Positions 1 to 8,093 of a DNA stretch of 64,000 nt are shown in pieces. The notes beneath the pieces were generated by a model. The model was not told the origin of the DNA. It saw nothing but the letters and a program-made list of their open reading frames with translations, and did no database searches. The stretch is from Streptomyces kanamyceticus (lineage in GTDB: Bacteria; Actinomycetota; Actinomycetes; Streptomycetales; Streptomycetaceae): assembly GCF_008704495.1 (NCBI RefSeq), contig NZ_CP023699.1, forward strand, positions 9,486,001 through 9,550,000, given 5' to 3'. The position numbers were made by a program, and so were the translations under genes. The stretch's first letter is position 1, and every line of letters starts with the position of its first letter.

Positions 1-1
1 C

Positions 2-1279
2 GCGGTGCTCACCCCCGTGCTCGGCCGCGCGGGCGACATGTACGGCAAGCGCCGCGTCCTGCTCATCGCCCTCGGCCTGATGACCGCGGGCTCGGTGCTC
101 TGCGCGCTGACCTCCGACATCCGGCTGCTGATCGCGGCGCGTGCGCTGCAGGGCGCGGCCGCCGCCGTGGTGCCGCTGTCCATCAGCATCCTGCGCGACG
201 AACTCCCGCCGGAGCGCACCGGTTCGGCGGTCGCCCTGATGAGTTCCACGGTCGGGATCGGCGCCGCGCTCGGCCTGCCCCTCGCCGCGCTCGTGGTGCA
301 GTACGCGGACTGGCACGTCATGTTCTGGGCGACCGCGGGCCTCGGCGCCGTCGGGTTCGCGCTCGCCTGGTGGGTCGTCCGGGAATCACCGGTGTGTTCC
401 CCCGGCCGGTTCGACTCGTGGGGTGCGCTGGGACTCGCGGGGGGCCTCGTCTGTCTGCTGCTCGCGGTGTCGCAGGGCGGCCAGTGGGGGTGGGGGAGCG
501 GTGCGGTGATCGGGCTCGGCGTGGGCGCGGTCGTCATCCTCGCCGCGTGGTGGCACCGGCAACTGCGCACCGAGCAGCCGCTGGTGGACCTGCGGCTCGC
601 GGCCGGGCGGAAGGTGGCGCTGCCGCACGTGGCCGCGCTGCTCGCCGGGTTCGCCTTCTACGCCAACTCGCTCGTGACGGCGCAGTTGGTGCAGGCGCCC
701 GCCGCCAGCGGCTACGGCCTGGAGCTGTCCATCGTGGCGACCGGCCTGTGCCTGCTGCCCAACGGTGTGGTCATGCTGGTCCTCTCGCCGGTCTCGGCCC
801 GCATCTCCGCCGCGCGCGGACCCAGGGTGACGCTCGCGATCGGGTCGGCCGTCATCGCCCTCGGCTATGTCGTACGCATCGTGGACAGCCGGGAGTTGTG
901 GGTGATCGTCGTGGGTGCGGCGATCGTGTCGACGGGGACCACCTTCGCGTACTCCGCGCTGCCCACGCTGATCCTGCGGGCGGTGCCGGTCGCCCAGACC
1001 GCGTCGGCGAACGGCGTGAACGTCCTGATGCGGACCATCGGGCAGAGCGTGTGCAGCGCGGCGGTGGCCGCCGTGCTCGTACATCACACCAGCGCCGTCG
1101 GCGCGGCCCACGTCCCCACCCTGCGGGGCTATCAGATGGCCTTCGCCCTGGCGGGAACGGTGGCGCTCGTCGCCTGCGCCGCCGCTCTGGCCATACCCTC
1201 GGACACGGTGCCGAAGGGCGGGCGGCCGCGCGCGGGGCGCGGGGGGTCCACCCAGGAGACGGCTCTGGAAGGAACGTGA
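2..1279 (+). CDS. MFS multidrug exporter, DHA2/EmrB-QacA type (5' end outside window)
   Basis: Membrane efflux pump of the major facilitator superfamily, probably a proton-driven drug antiporter. The visible 425 residues begin mid-protein, just before the loop 2-3 motif (GRAGDMYGKRR), and continue through many hydrophobic segments to a polar, Gly/Arg-rich tail. The first in-frame GTG at position 5 is internal, so the true start lies upstream of the window. The stop sits 2 bases before the TetR-family gene that follows, so the two are very likely co-transcribed and the regulator probably controls the pump. Substrate cannot be read from the sequence. Confidence 0.9.
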   Translation, partial: AVLTPVLGRAGDMYGKRRVLLIALGLMTAGSVLCALTSDIRLLIAARALQGAAAAVVPLSISILRDELPPERTGSAVALMSSTVGIGAALGLPLAALVVQYADWHVMFWATAGLGAVGFALAWWVVRESPVCSPGRFDSWGALGLAGGLVCLLLAVSQGGQWGWGSGAVIGLGVGAVVILAAWWHRQLRTEQPLVDLRLAAGRKVALPHVAALLAGFAFYANSLVTAQLVQAPAASGYGLELSIVATGLCLLPNGVVMLVLSPVSARISAARGPRVTLAIGSAVIALGYVVRIVDSRELWVIVVGAAIVSTGTTFAYSALPTLILRAVPVAQTASANGVNVLMRTIGQSVCSAAVAAVLVHHTSAVGAAHVPTLRGYQMAFALAGTVALVACAAALAIPSDTVPKGGRPRAGRGGSTQETALEGT

Positions 1280-1281
1280 CC

Positions 1282-1938
1282 ATGGCGACCACCGCCTCGT
1301 CCTCGACGACGCCTTCACCCGCGACCGAGGCTCGGGCCGCTGCCGTGACATCGGCCCAGTCGGACCGGTCCGCGCCACCGACTCCCTCCGGCCGCAGGGA
1401 CGCCGAGGCGACCAAGGCCGCCATCATCCGCGCCGCCCGCTACCTCCTCGCGCGGCACGCGCACGGCGACATCACGCTCAAGGCGGTGGCCGAACGCGCC
1501 GGGGTGAGTCCCCCGCTGATCCTGAAGTACTTCGGGAACAAGGACGCGCTGTTCTCGCACGTCATGTCGTTCGAGGTGGACGCGGACGCGTTCTTCGACG
1601 CGCCCGTGGACGGTCTCGGCGCACACATGGTCCGCCATGTCCTGACCGGTCAGGCCGAGCGGGGCGCCGACCCCATCCTGCGGATCGTCTTCGCCCCGCT
1701 CCACGGCGAACAGGGCGACATCCTGCGCGCCAACTTCCGTACGCAGGTGGCCCACCGGCTCAGCGAACGGCTGCCGGGTCCTGACGCGGGCCTGCGCGCC
1801 GAGCTGGCCGTGGGCATGCTCATCGGGCTCGGCGTGATGTACGGCATCGCCCGGGGTCCGTGCCTGCGGGGCACCGGGATCGACGAGGTCACCGGCCGGT
1901 ACGCGCCCGCGGTGCAGGCGCTGCTGACGCCTCAGTGA
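1282..1938 (+). CDS. TetR/AcrR family transcriptional regulator
   Basis: One-component repressor of 218 residues. The N-terminal 40 residues are Ser/Thr/Ala-rich and disordered-looking. A TetR DNA-binding domain follows (about residues 42-92), with the recognition helix region GVSPPLILKYFGNKDALF. The C-terminal ligand domain resembles the TetR_C subfamily found next to exporters. The ATG at 1282 is chosen because a GGAAGGA ribosome site (about 1268-1274) precedes it and it starts 2 bases after the exporter stop; longer in-frame upstream sequence overlaps the exporter and is a shadow. It probably represses the upstream pump. Its 3' end overlaps the convergent EamA gene by 50 bases. Confidence 0.9.
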   Translation: MATTASSSTTPSPATEARAAAVTSAQSDRSAPPTPSGRRDAEATKAAIIRAARYLLARHAHGDITLKAVAERAGVSPPLILKYFGNKDALFSHVMSFEVDADAFFDAPVDGLGAHMVRHVLTGQAERGADPILRIVFAPLHGEQGDILRANFRTQVAHRLSERLPGPDAGLRAELAVGMLIGLGVMYGIARGPCLRGTGIDEVTGRYAPAVQALLTPQ

Positions 1939-2836
1939 CCGGTTCCGTCACGGCGGCCGCGGCATCCCCGCGGTCACGGCCGCGCCGCACGACCAGCACG
2001 GCGGAGAGTGCGACCGCGAGGCCGAGGGCCGTCTGGCCGCCGAAGGGCTCGCCGAACATCAGGGCGCCCCACAGGGCCGTCACCGGCGCCATGAGGAACA
2101 TCAGCGTATTGACCTGGGTGACTCCGGAGCGGCGCAGGATCAGCCAGTACAGGCCGTACCCGCCGAACGTGGAGAGCGTCACGAGCCAGCCGATCGCCAC
2201 CCAGAACGACGCCTCGGCGGGCGGCGCGGCCCCGCCTGTGGCCGCCGCGAGCGCCGTGAAGATCACGGCGCTGGTCACGCAGTGGACGGTCATCGCCGCC
2301 GCGGGACGCACCGGACGGCGCGTCCGCCGGTCCAGGAACGTCGCCGCCACCAGCGACAGCATGCCGAGGAACGGCACGAGGTAGGCCCACCACGGGGCGT
2401 CGCCGCCCCCGGCGAAGTCGGCCGCGGTGACCACGGCGACGCCGGTGACGCCGAGTCCGAGGCCCAGCCACTGGGTGCGTGAGACGAACTGACCGAGCAG
2501 CGGCCCGGCGAGCGCGCCCGCGACCAGCGGCTGGGTGCCGTCGATCAGAGCGGTCGTGCCGCTGGAGACGCCGAGTTGGATCGCGTAGTACACGGTGAGC
2601 AGGTAGCCGCTCTGGGACAGTGCCCCGACGACCGACTGCCTGGCGACGTCGCGCGGGGTCACACCGCGCCAGGACGCCCTGGCCAGGGTGAGGGCGACCA
2701 CCGCGAGGACGACGGCGAGGGGCAGGAAGCGCCACATCAGGACCGTCACCGCGGACGCGCTCCCCGCGCCCAGCTTGGCGCCGATGAATCCGGAGCTCCA
2801 GGTCAGCACGAAGGCGATCGACAGCACGACGTTCAC
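1889..2836 (-). CDS. EamA-family (DMT superfamily) transporter
   Basis: Integral membrane permease of 315 residues with about ten hydrophobic helices arranged as two EamA repeats (about residues 1-130 and 145-290). It is a probable exporter of small metabolites or amino acids; no substrate can be named. The GTG start has a good ribosome site (GGGAGGA, 5 bases away). It is divergent from the TetR gene at 2914, and the 77-base gap holds two near-identical operator-like repeats, so that TetR protein very likely represses this transporter. The charged C-terminal tail (last about 30 residues) is encoded antisense to the end of the preceding TetR gene. Confidence 0.88.
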   Translation of the reverse strand: MNVVLSIAFVLTWSSGFIGAKLGAGSASAVTVLMWRFLPLAVVLAVVALTLARASWRGVTPRDVARQSVVGALSQSGYLLTVYYAIQLGVSSGTTALIDGTQPLVAGALAGPLLGQFVSRTQWLGLGLGVTGVAVVTAADFAGGGDAPWWAYLVPFLGMLSLVAATFLDRRTRRPVRPAAAMTVHCVTSAVIFTALAAATGGAAPPAEASFWVAIGWLVTLSTFGGYGLYWLILRRSGVTQVNTLMFLMAPVTALWGALMFGEPFGGQTALGLAVALSAVLVVRRGRDRGDAAAAVTEPVTEASAAPAPRARTGR

Positions 2837-2858
2837 GGTGGTCCTCCCGCCGGGTTAG

Positions 2859-2876
2859 GTATACAGATCGGTCTAC
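2859..2876. promoter_or_regulatory. TetR-type operator, copy 1
   Basis: Imperfect palindrome GTATACAGATCGGTCTAC centred on GATC (14 of 18 positions symmetric). A nearly identical copy lies 28 bp away. It sits between the divergent EamA and TetR genes, so it is the likely autoregulatory operator. Confidence 0.65.
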
Positions 2877-2886
2877 TCCGGGGAGA

Positions 2887-2904
2887 CTATACAGATCGGT
2901 TTAC
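2887..2904. promoter_or_regulatory. TetR-type operator, copy 2
   Basis: CTATACAGATCGGTTTAC, sharing the core TATACAGATCGGTnTACT with the first copy. It ends 9 bases before the ATG of the TetR gene at 2914, so binding would block transcription start or very early elongation of that gene. Confidence 0.65.
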
Positions 2905-2913
2905 TATGGAGGC

Positions 2914-3567
2914 ATGAGCGAGCGTGAGGCTGAGTGCGGGAACGAGTCCGAGAAGGGCGGCGCGACGGTCGAAGGGCCGCGTCGCATCGCCATGACGCCG
3001 GGTGCGCGGCGTGCCCTCGACGCCGCGGGGCGGCTCTTCTACGAGCGCGGCATCCATGCCGTCGGAGTCGACCTGATCGCGGCCGAGGCCGGGGTGACGA
3101 AGAAGACCCTCTACGACCGGTTCGGCTCGAAGGAGCAGATCGTCGTCGAGTACCTCGCGGACCGCGACGAGCGCTGGCGGGCCTTCCTCGCCCCGTACGT
3201 GGCGGGCGCGGGCACGGCGCGCGCCCGGATCCTCGCCGTCTTCGACGCCTCGCGGGACTGGGCGGGGGCGCACCTGGCGAAGGGGTGCGGCATGGTCAAC
3301 GCGCATGCGGAGATCAGCGACCCCGTCCACCCGGCGTACCAGGTGATCACCGGTCAGAAGGCGTGGATGCTCGCGCTGTTCACCGATCTCGCGCGGGAGA
3401 TCGCTCCGCGCGGGGCCCAACGCCTGGGCCGGACCCTGATGTTGCTGCACGAGGGCGCTCTCGTCGCGCACGGCCTGCACGTCTTCCCCGGAGCCGTGGA
3501 CCAGGCCCGCGCGGACGCCGACGCACTGCTGCGGACCGCCGTGGCGCGAGGGTCCGCGGATCGTTGA
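2914..3567 (+). CDS. TetR/AcrR family transcriptional regulator
   Basis: Repressor of 217 residues. The HTH lies at about residues 40-75 (GVDLIAAEAGVTKKTLYDRF, a typical TetR recognition helix ending KKTLYDRFGSKE). The ligand-binding half follows. The ATG at 2914 has GGAGG only one base upstream and the second operator just before it, so the message may be leaderless or nearly so; an ATG at 2992 would also preserve the HTH. Divergent from the EamA transporter with tandem operators between, so autorepression plus control of that transporter is the natural reading. Confidence 0.9.
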   Translation: MSEREAECGNESEKGGATVEGPRRIAMTPGARRALDAAGRLFYERGIHAVGVDLIAAEAGVTKKTLYDRFGSKEQIVVEYLADRDERWRAFLAPYVAGAGTARARILAVFDASRDWAGAHLAKGCGMVNAHAEISDPVHPAYQVITGQKAWMLALFTDLAREIAPRGAQRLGRTLMLLHEGALVAHGLHVFPGAVDQARADADALLRTAVARGSADR

Positions 3568-3767
3568 CAAGTCTTTGCGCGTGGCCGGAATGATTCGTTC
3601 CGTGATGCGCCGGGTGTCCGCCGGGGTGTGGTGACGGGACCGGGGCCGGTGGGTGAGGGTGTCTGGCCTTGGCAAAAGGCGGCCGAAATGGTGGGGGTGC
3701 GGGCCGCCGCCGGGTTTCGCGGACGTTGACCGTACGCCATCGCGGGCGCACGCTCCTTAAGTAGGTG

Positions 3768-3781
3768 CTAGATACATCTAG
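3768..3781. promoter_or_regulatory. Palindrome upstream of asparagine synthase gene
   Basis: CTAGATACATCTAG: 6-bp arms CTAGAT/ATCTAG around AC. It lies 22 bases before the ATG and just ahead of the AGGAGGA ribosome site. Position and symmetry suggest a dimeric repressor site (MarR- or PadR-like), but no dedicated regulator is adjacent except the TetR gene ending at 3567, whose operators look different. Confidence 0.4.
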
Positions 3782-3803
3782 TTCGCCAAACAGGAGGAAG
3801 CGC

Positions 3804-5644
3804 ATGTGTGGCATCACCGGCTGGGTCTCCTTCGACCGTGATCTCAGGGCCGCGTCAGGGACGCTGGAGGCCATGACGGAGACGATGTCCTGCCGGGGCC
3901 CGGACGACCGCGGTACCTGGTACGACGGGCCCGTCGGGCTCGGGCACCGCCGACTCGCGATCATCGACCTGCCCGGCGGACGCCAGCCCATGACCGTCGA
4001 GACGCCGACCGGCACGGTCGCCCTCGTCTACTCCGGGGAGACGTACAACTTCACCGAGCTCCGCCGTGAACTGGCCGCCCGCGGCCACCGGTTCACCACC
4101 GAGTCCGACACCGAGGTCGTCCTGCGCGGCTACGTCGAATGGGGCGAGGCGCTCGCCGAGCGGCTCAACGGCATGTACGCCTTCGCGATCTGGGACGGGC
4201 GGCACGACAAGCTCGTCATGATCCGCGACCGCATGGGCATCAAGCCCTTCTACTACTACGAGACGTCCGACGGCGTCCTCTTCGGCTCCGAGCCCAAGGC
4301 GATCCTCGCCAACCCGCTGGCCCGCGCCCGCGTCGGTGTCGACGGACTGCGGGAGCTGTTCACCGTCGTCAAGACGCCCGGGCACGCCGTGTGGGAGGGC
4401 ATGCGCGAGGTCGAACCCGGCACGGTCGTGACCGTCGACCGCTCGGGCCTTCGGCGGCACGTCTACTGGACCCTCGAGACCCGGCCGCACACCGACGACC
4501 GGGACACGAGCATCGCGAAGGTGCGGGAGCTCCTCGACGACATCGTGCGCCGCCAGCTCGTCTCGGACGTCCCGCGCTGCACCCTGCTCTCCGGCGGCCT
4601 CGACTCCTCGGCGATGACGGCGCTCGCCGCGCGCCAGCTGGCCGAGGCGGGCGAGACGGTGCGCAGCTTCGCCGTCGACTTCGTCGGGCAGACCGACAAC
4701 TTCGTCGCCGACGAGCTGCGCGGCACCCCCGACACCCCTTCGTGCACGACGTCGCCAAGCTCGCGGGCACCGAACACCGCGACATCGTCCTGGACTCGGA
4801 CGCCCTCGCCGACCCCGAGGTCCGCGCGAAGATGATCCGCGCACGGGACATCCCGATGGGCTTCGGCGACATGGACGCCTCCCTCTACCTCCTCTTCCGG
4901 TCCATCCGCGAGCACTCCACGGTCGCGCTCTCGGGCGAGTCGGCGGACGAGGTCTTCGGCGGCTACCTGCAGTTCTTCGACGAGCGGGCCCGCACTGCCG
5001 ACACCTTCCCCTGGCTGGTGAAGTTCGCCGACCACTTCGGTGACGACGCCTCGGTGCTGCGCCCTGACCTGAGCGGCACCCTCGACCTCGACGCGTACGT
5101 CAAGGAGGGCTACGCGACGGCCGTGGCGGGCATCCAACGCCTGGACGGCGAGAGCGACTTCGAGTACCGCATGCGCAAGATCAGCCACCTGCACCTGACC
5201 CGCTTCGTACGCGTCCTGCTCGACCGCAAGGACCGCGCGAGCATGGCCGTCGGTCTTGAGGTGCGCGTTCCGTTCTGCGACCACCGGCTCGTCGAGTACG
5301 TGTACAACGCGCCGTGGGCGCTGAAGTCGTTCGACGGCAGGGAGAAGAGTCTGCTGCGCGAGGCGACCGCGGACGTCCTGCCGCGGTCCGTGTACGACAG
5401 GGTGAAGAGCCCCTACCCCTCCACCCAGGACCCCAAGTACGCCGTCGCGCTCCAGGGCCACGTCAAGGACCTGCTCGCGACGCCCGGGCATCCGGTCTTC
5501 GACCTGGTGGACCGCGAGGGGGCGGAGCGGGCCGCGGGGCGGGACGCGCCGCAGATCACCCAGGCCTCCCGGCGTGGCCTGGAACGCACCCTCGACCTCG
5601 CGATCTGGCTCGACCTCTACAAGCCGGACCTCGCGCTGTCCTGA
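3804..5644 (+). pseudogene. asnB: Glutamine-dependent asparagine synthase, interrupted by a frameshift
   Basis: The enzyme would convert aspartate, glutamine and ATP to asparagine. The N-terminal glutaminase domain starts MCGITGW (catalytic Cys2 after Met removal) and runs to about residue 200. The synthetase domain carries the ATP-binding SGGLDSSAM motif before the break and SGESADEVFGGY after it. Reading passes from the first frame to the +1-shifted frame at the C-run 4735-4738: the phrase DTP-FVHDVA is restored if the run has five Cs. Corrected length is about 613 residues, normal for actinobacterial AsnB. The AGGAGGA site 5 bases upstream fixes the ATG. Both halves are otherwise intact, so this is either a recent mutation or a sequencing error in a homopolymer. 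Confidence 0.85.
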
Positions 5645-5931
5645 CCGGCCGCGGTCACGCCGTCAGCCGGATCCGCCGAGGCCGCGAGGGTGTCGAGGAA
5701 CCTCTGGAGCGCGGGCGTCCCGTCCGCTCCAAGGTCCCGCTTGACCGGCGGCACCGCGGCCCCGCGCCGGGTCTCGGCGCGGCGGCCGGGGTCCGGATAC
5801 TCCTCGGGGCGCAGGGTGACGGCGCGGCGGATGAACTCGGCTACCGGCACTCCGAGCTGCTCCGCGAGTCCCAGGACCGCGTCGTACTCCTCGGGCGTGA
5901 ACAAGACCTGCACAGGCTTGGCACCGTCCAT
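5617..5931 (-). CDS. Small protein with ribbon-helix-helix-like N-terminus
   Basis: A 104-residue protein of unknown function. Residues 6-40 (VQVLFTPEEYDAVLGLAEQL then GVPVAEFIRRAV) look like the strand-helix-helix of CopG/Arc DNA-binding proteins. The rest is charged and Ala/Pro-rich. The ATG at 5931 is chosen because the RHH-like core begins right after it; the in-frame extension to 6018 lacks support. It converges on the asparagine synthase gene, overlapping its end by 28 bases. No toxin or partner gene is adjacent. Confidence 0.6.
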   Translation of the reverse strand: MDGAKPVQVLFTPEEYDAVLGLAEQLGVPVAEFIRRAVTLRPEEYPDPGRRAETRRGAAVPPVKRDLGADGTPALQRFLDTLAASADPADGVTAAGQDSARSGL

Positions 5932-6240
5932 GGACGCATGATGCCGCTCGGGCGGGTGTGACGCGGTGCGGTTGGCATATTCGCCCTCGAAGGCGTGAAA
6001 TCCGCTCGGAATACCCACGGACAGTGAGGGCGGAGTGCTGAGGCAGGGGTGTGGCCCCGGCCGGACGGGGGAATCGCGGTCGGGGCCACATCATGTTCAA
6101 CGGTGAACCACTCTGTGGTGTTCCCAGGTGAGCGGCCTGTCGGTGTGACCTGCGTTACGTGGCGCCGGGCCGCGGGCGCGGGGCCCGTGGTCCCGTGTCC
6201 CGGTCGGCGCGCCGGTGCCATCGTGGCGTTCGGTGACCGG
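5932..6240. other. Intergenic region, no gene seen
   Basis: 309 bases between the starts/ends of two minus-strand genes. It must hold the promoter of the small RHH-like gene and the 3' end of the permease transcript. An imperfect inverted repeat, GAACCAC/GTGGTGTTC, lies near 6105-6125 and a G/C-rich 5-bp stem near 6165-6185. Neither is convincing as a named element. Confidence 0.4.
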
Positions 6241-6996
6241 CTAGCGCAGCAGCATCAGCACGGACGCCGTCACTCCGACGACGACGATGAAGCCGCGCAT
6301 CACGGTCGGCGGCAGCCTGCGGCCGTAGCGGGCGCCGACCAGGCCGCCCACCGTGGAACCCGCCGCGATCAGACCGGCCGCCGTCCAGTCGATGTCCGCG
6401 ACCACGATGAAGAGGACCGCGGCGACGCCGTTGACGATCGAGGCGAGGACGTTCTTCACGGCGTTCAGGCGCTGCAGGTCGTCCAGGAGCGTGGCGCCGA
6501 ACAGGCCCATGAGCAGGACCCCTTGGGCCGCGCCGAAGTAGCCGCCGTAGACGCCGGTGGCGAGCACCCCGCACCACAGGAGGATGCCGCCGTCCTTCTT
6601 CCCCGGCTCCTCGCGGTTCCGCAGGCGCCGGTTGAGCCGGGGCTGCAGCAGCACCAGGACGCAGGCGGTCAGGATCAGTACCGGCACCACCGCCTGGAAG
6701 GCGTCGGCGGGCAGTTCGAGCAGGAGCAGCGCGCCGATCAGGCCGCCGACGAGCGAGGCGGTGCCGAATCGCACCAGGCGCCCGAACTGCCCCTTCATCT
6801 CCCGGCGGTAGCCGTACGCGGCGCTCAGCGTGCCCGGCACCAGGCCGAGGTTGTTCGACACGTTGGCGAGCACCGGTGGAAACCCGAAGGCCAGCAGGGT
6901 GGGGAAGGTGATGAGGGTGCCGGACCCGACCACCGCGTTGAGCCCGCCGGCCGCGACACCGGCGGCGCCGACGGCCACCATCTCAAGCGCTTCCAC
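6241..6996 (-). CDS. TSUP/TauE-SafE family membrane permease
   Basis: Membrane protein of 251 residues with about seven or eight hydrophobic segments, in the sulfite exporter TauE/SafE family (PF01925), whose members move sulfite, sulfonates or other organic anions. The paired family signatures are visible: GGLNAVVGSGTLITFPTLL near the N-terminus and YGGYFGAAQGVLLM near the middle. The GTG at 6996 is chosen over longer readings because GGAAAGG lies 6 bases upstream. It is divergent from a LysR regulator at 7161, the usual arrangement for LysR control. Substrate not determinable. Confidence 0.85.
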   Translation of the reverse strand: MEALEMVAVGAAGVAAGGLNAVVGSGTLITFPTLLAFGFPPVLANVSNNLGLVPGTLSAAYGYRREMKGQFGRLVRFGTASLVGGLIGALLLLELPADAFQAVVPVLILTACVLVLLQPRLNRRLRNREEPGKKDGGILLWCGVLATGVYGGYFGAAQGVLLMGLFGATLLDDLQRLNAVKNVLASIVNGVAAVLFIVVADIDWTAAGLIAAGSTVGGLVGARYGRRLPPTVMRGFIVVVGVTASVLMLLR

Positions 6997-7088
6997 AGCA
7001 CACCTTTCCGGAGCGGTCTCGGCCCGCGCGCCGGTGCGGCGGGGGTCATGACCCGCGCACCGGATCCCCGTCCGGGCCGGACTCGATC

Positions 7089-7103
7089 TTGGTGTACGGC
7101 CAA
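7089..7103. promoter_or_regulatory. LysR-type T-N11-A box
   Basis: TTGG-N7-CCAA (TTGGTGTACGGCCAA), which contains T-N11-A with dyad symmetry as expected for LysR-type regulators. It sits in the 164-base gap between the divergent TSUP permease and LysR gene. Confidence 0.5.
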
Positions 7104-7160
7104 AACCCAAGTCAATACTCGGCTTTCCTTGCCCGCCCCCAAGCGATACCTTCGCCCCTC

Positions 7161-8093
7161 GTGACCCTCGACGACCTCCGCGTGTTCACGGCCGTCTGCC
7201 GCGCGGGCAGCCTCAGTGCCGTGGCCCGCGACCTCTCCTGTACGCAGTCCGCCGTGAGCCAGCACGTCAAACGCCTCGAACGGGAGCTCGGCGTGAGCCT
7301 CCTGGAGCGACATGCGCGAGGCGTCGTACCCACCTCCGCCGGGCGCGTCCTGTGGGCCGCGGCGGCCGACGGCATCGGCGGCATCGACCTCGCCGTGCGC
7401 CGCTTGCGCGACTTGGCGCGCGGCGACGGCGGCGCGGTGCGGGTCACCACCGGAGCCACCTCCGTACGGCACTTCATGGCGGAGGCCGTCGTCGACTTCA
7501 GGGAGCGCTGTCCGCGGGTCACCCTGGAGTTCCAGACCATGAGCTCCAGCAGCGCCTGCTTCGACGCGCTCGCGGCCGACGACCTCGACCTCGCCTGGAT
7601 CACGATCGGGACGCCGGTGCGCGGCATCGAGCTGCGGCCCGTCGTCGAACTGCCGTGGGTGCTCGCGGTCCGCGCCGACGACCCGCTCGCGGGACGCGAG
7701 CGCGCCGAACTCGCCGACCTGGCCGCCGGGCGGCTCATCACGCCGCCGGGGAACTCGACCTCGCGCGGCCAACTCGACGTGCACCTCGGTGAGTCGGGGG
7801 CAGAACTGCCGACGGGCACCAGTGTCGCCGACTGGGACACGGCGGTCCTCCTCGCCGAACTCGGGCTCGGCCACGCCGTGGTGCCCGCGCTGCCCGGCTG
7901 GCGCGACCAAGGGCCCGCGGGGCTGCGACTCGTCCCGGTCCCGGATCTGCCGCCGCTACAGGTCGGGTGGGCGGTGCGCAGGTGGGACGCGCTGAGCCCG
8001 TCGGCGCGCGCCTTCGCCGACACCGTCGCCGAGCACTGCGCGCCGCTCGGCCCGCGGCCGGCTCAGGACGGCAGTCTGGCCGCGCGCGTCTGA
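7161..8093 (+). CDS. LysR family transcriptional regulator
   Basis: Regulator of 310 residues. An N-terminal winged HTH (residues 1-60: LDDLRVFTAVCRAGSLSAVA, then CTQSAVSQHVKRLERELG) is followed by a periplasmic-binding-protein-like effector domain (about 88-295). The GTG at 7161 is the start that places the HTH at the usual position; upstream in-frame codons run through the promoter. Divergent from the TSUP permease, which it probably activates. Its 3' end overlaps the convergent sigma-factor gene by 31 bases. Confidence 0.9.
   Translation: MTLDDLRVFTAVCRAGSLSAVARDLSCTQSAVSQHVKRLERELGVSLLERHARGVVPTSAGRVLWAAAADGIGGIDLAVRRLRDLARGDGGAVRVTTGATSVRHFMAEAVVDFRERCPRVTLEFQTMSSSSACFDALAADDLDLAWITIGTPVRGIELRPVVELPWVLAVRADDPLAGRERAELADLAAGRLITPPGNSTSRGQLDVHLGESGAELPTGTSVADWDTAVLLAELGLGHAVVPALPGWRDQGPAGLRLVPVPDLPPLQVGWAVRRWDALSPSARAFADTVAEHCAPLGPRPAQDGSLAARV

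Noticed and set aside
370..1938. 522-codon frame ending in the first TetR regulator
   Set aside because: The first 304 codons are a shadow of the MFS gene; the regulator starts at ATG 1282 behind a ribosome site.
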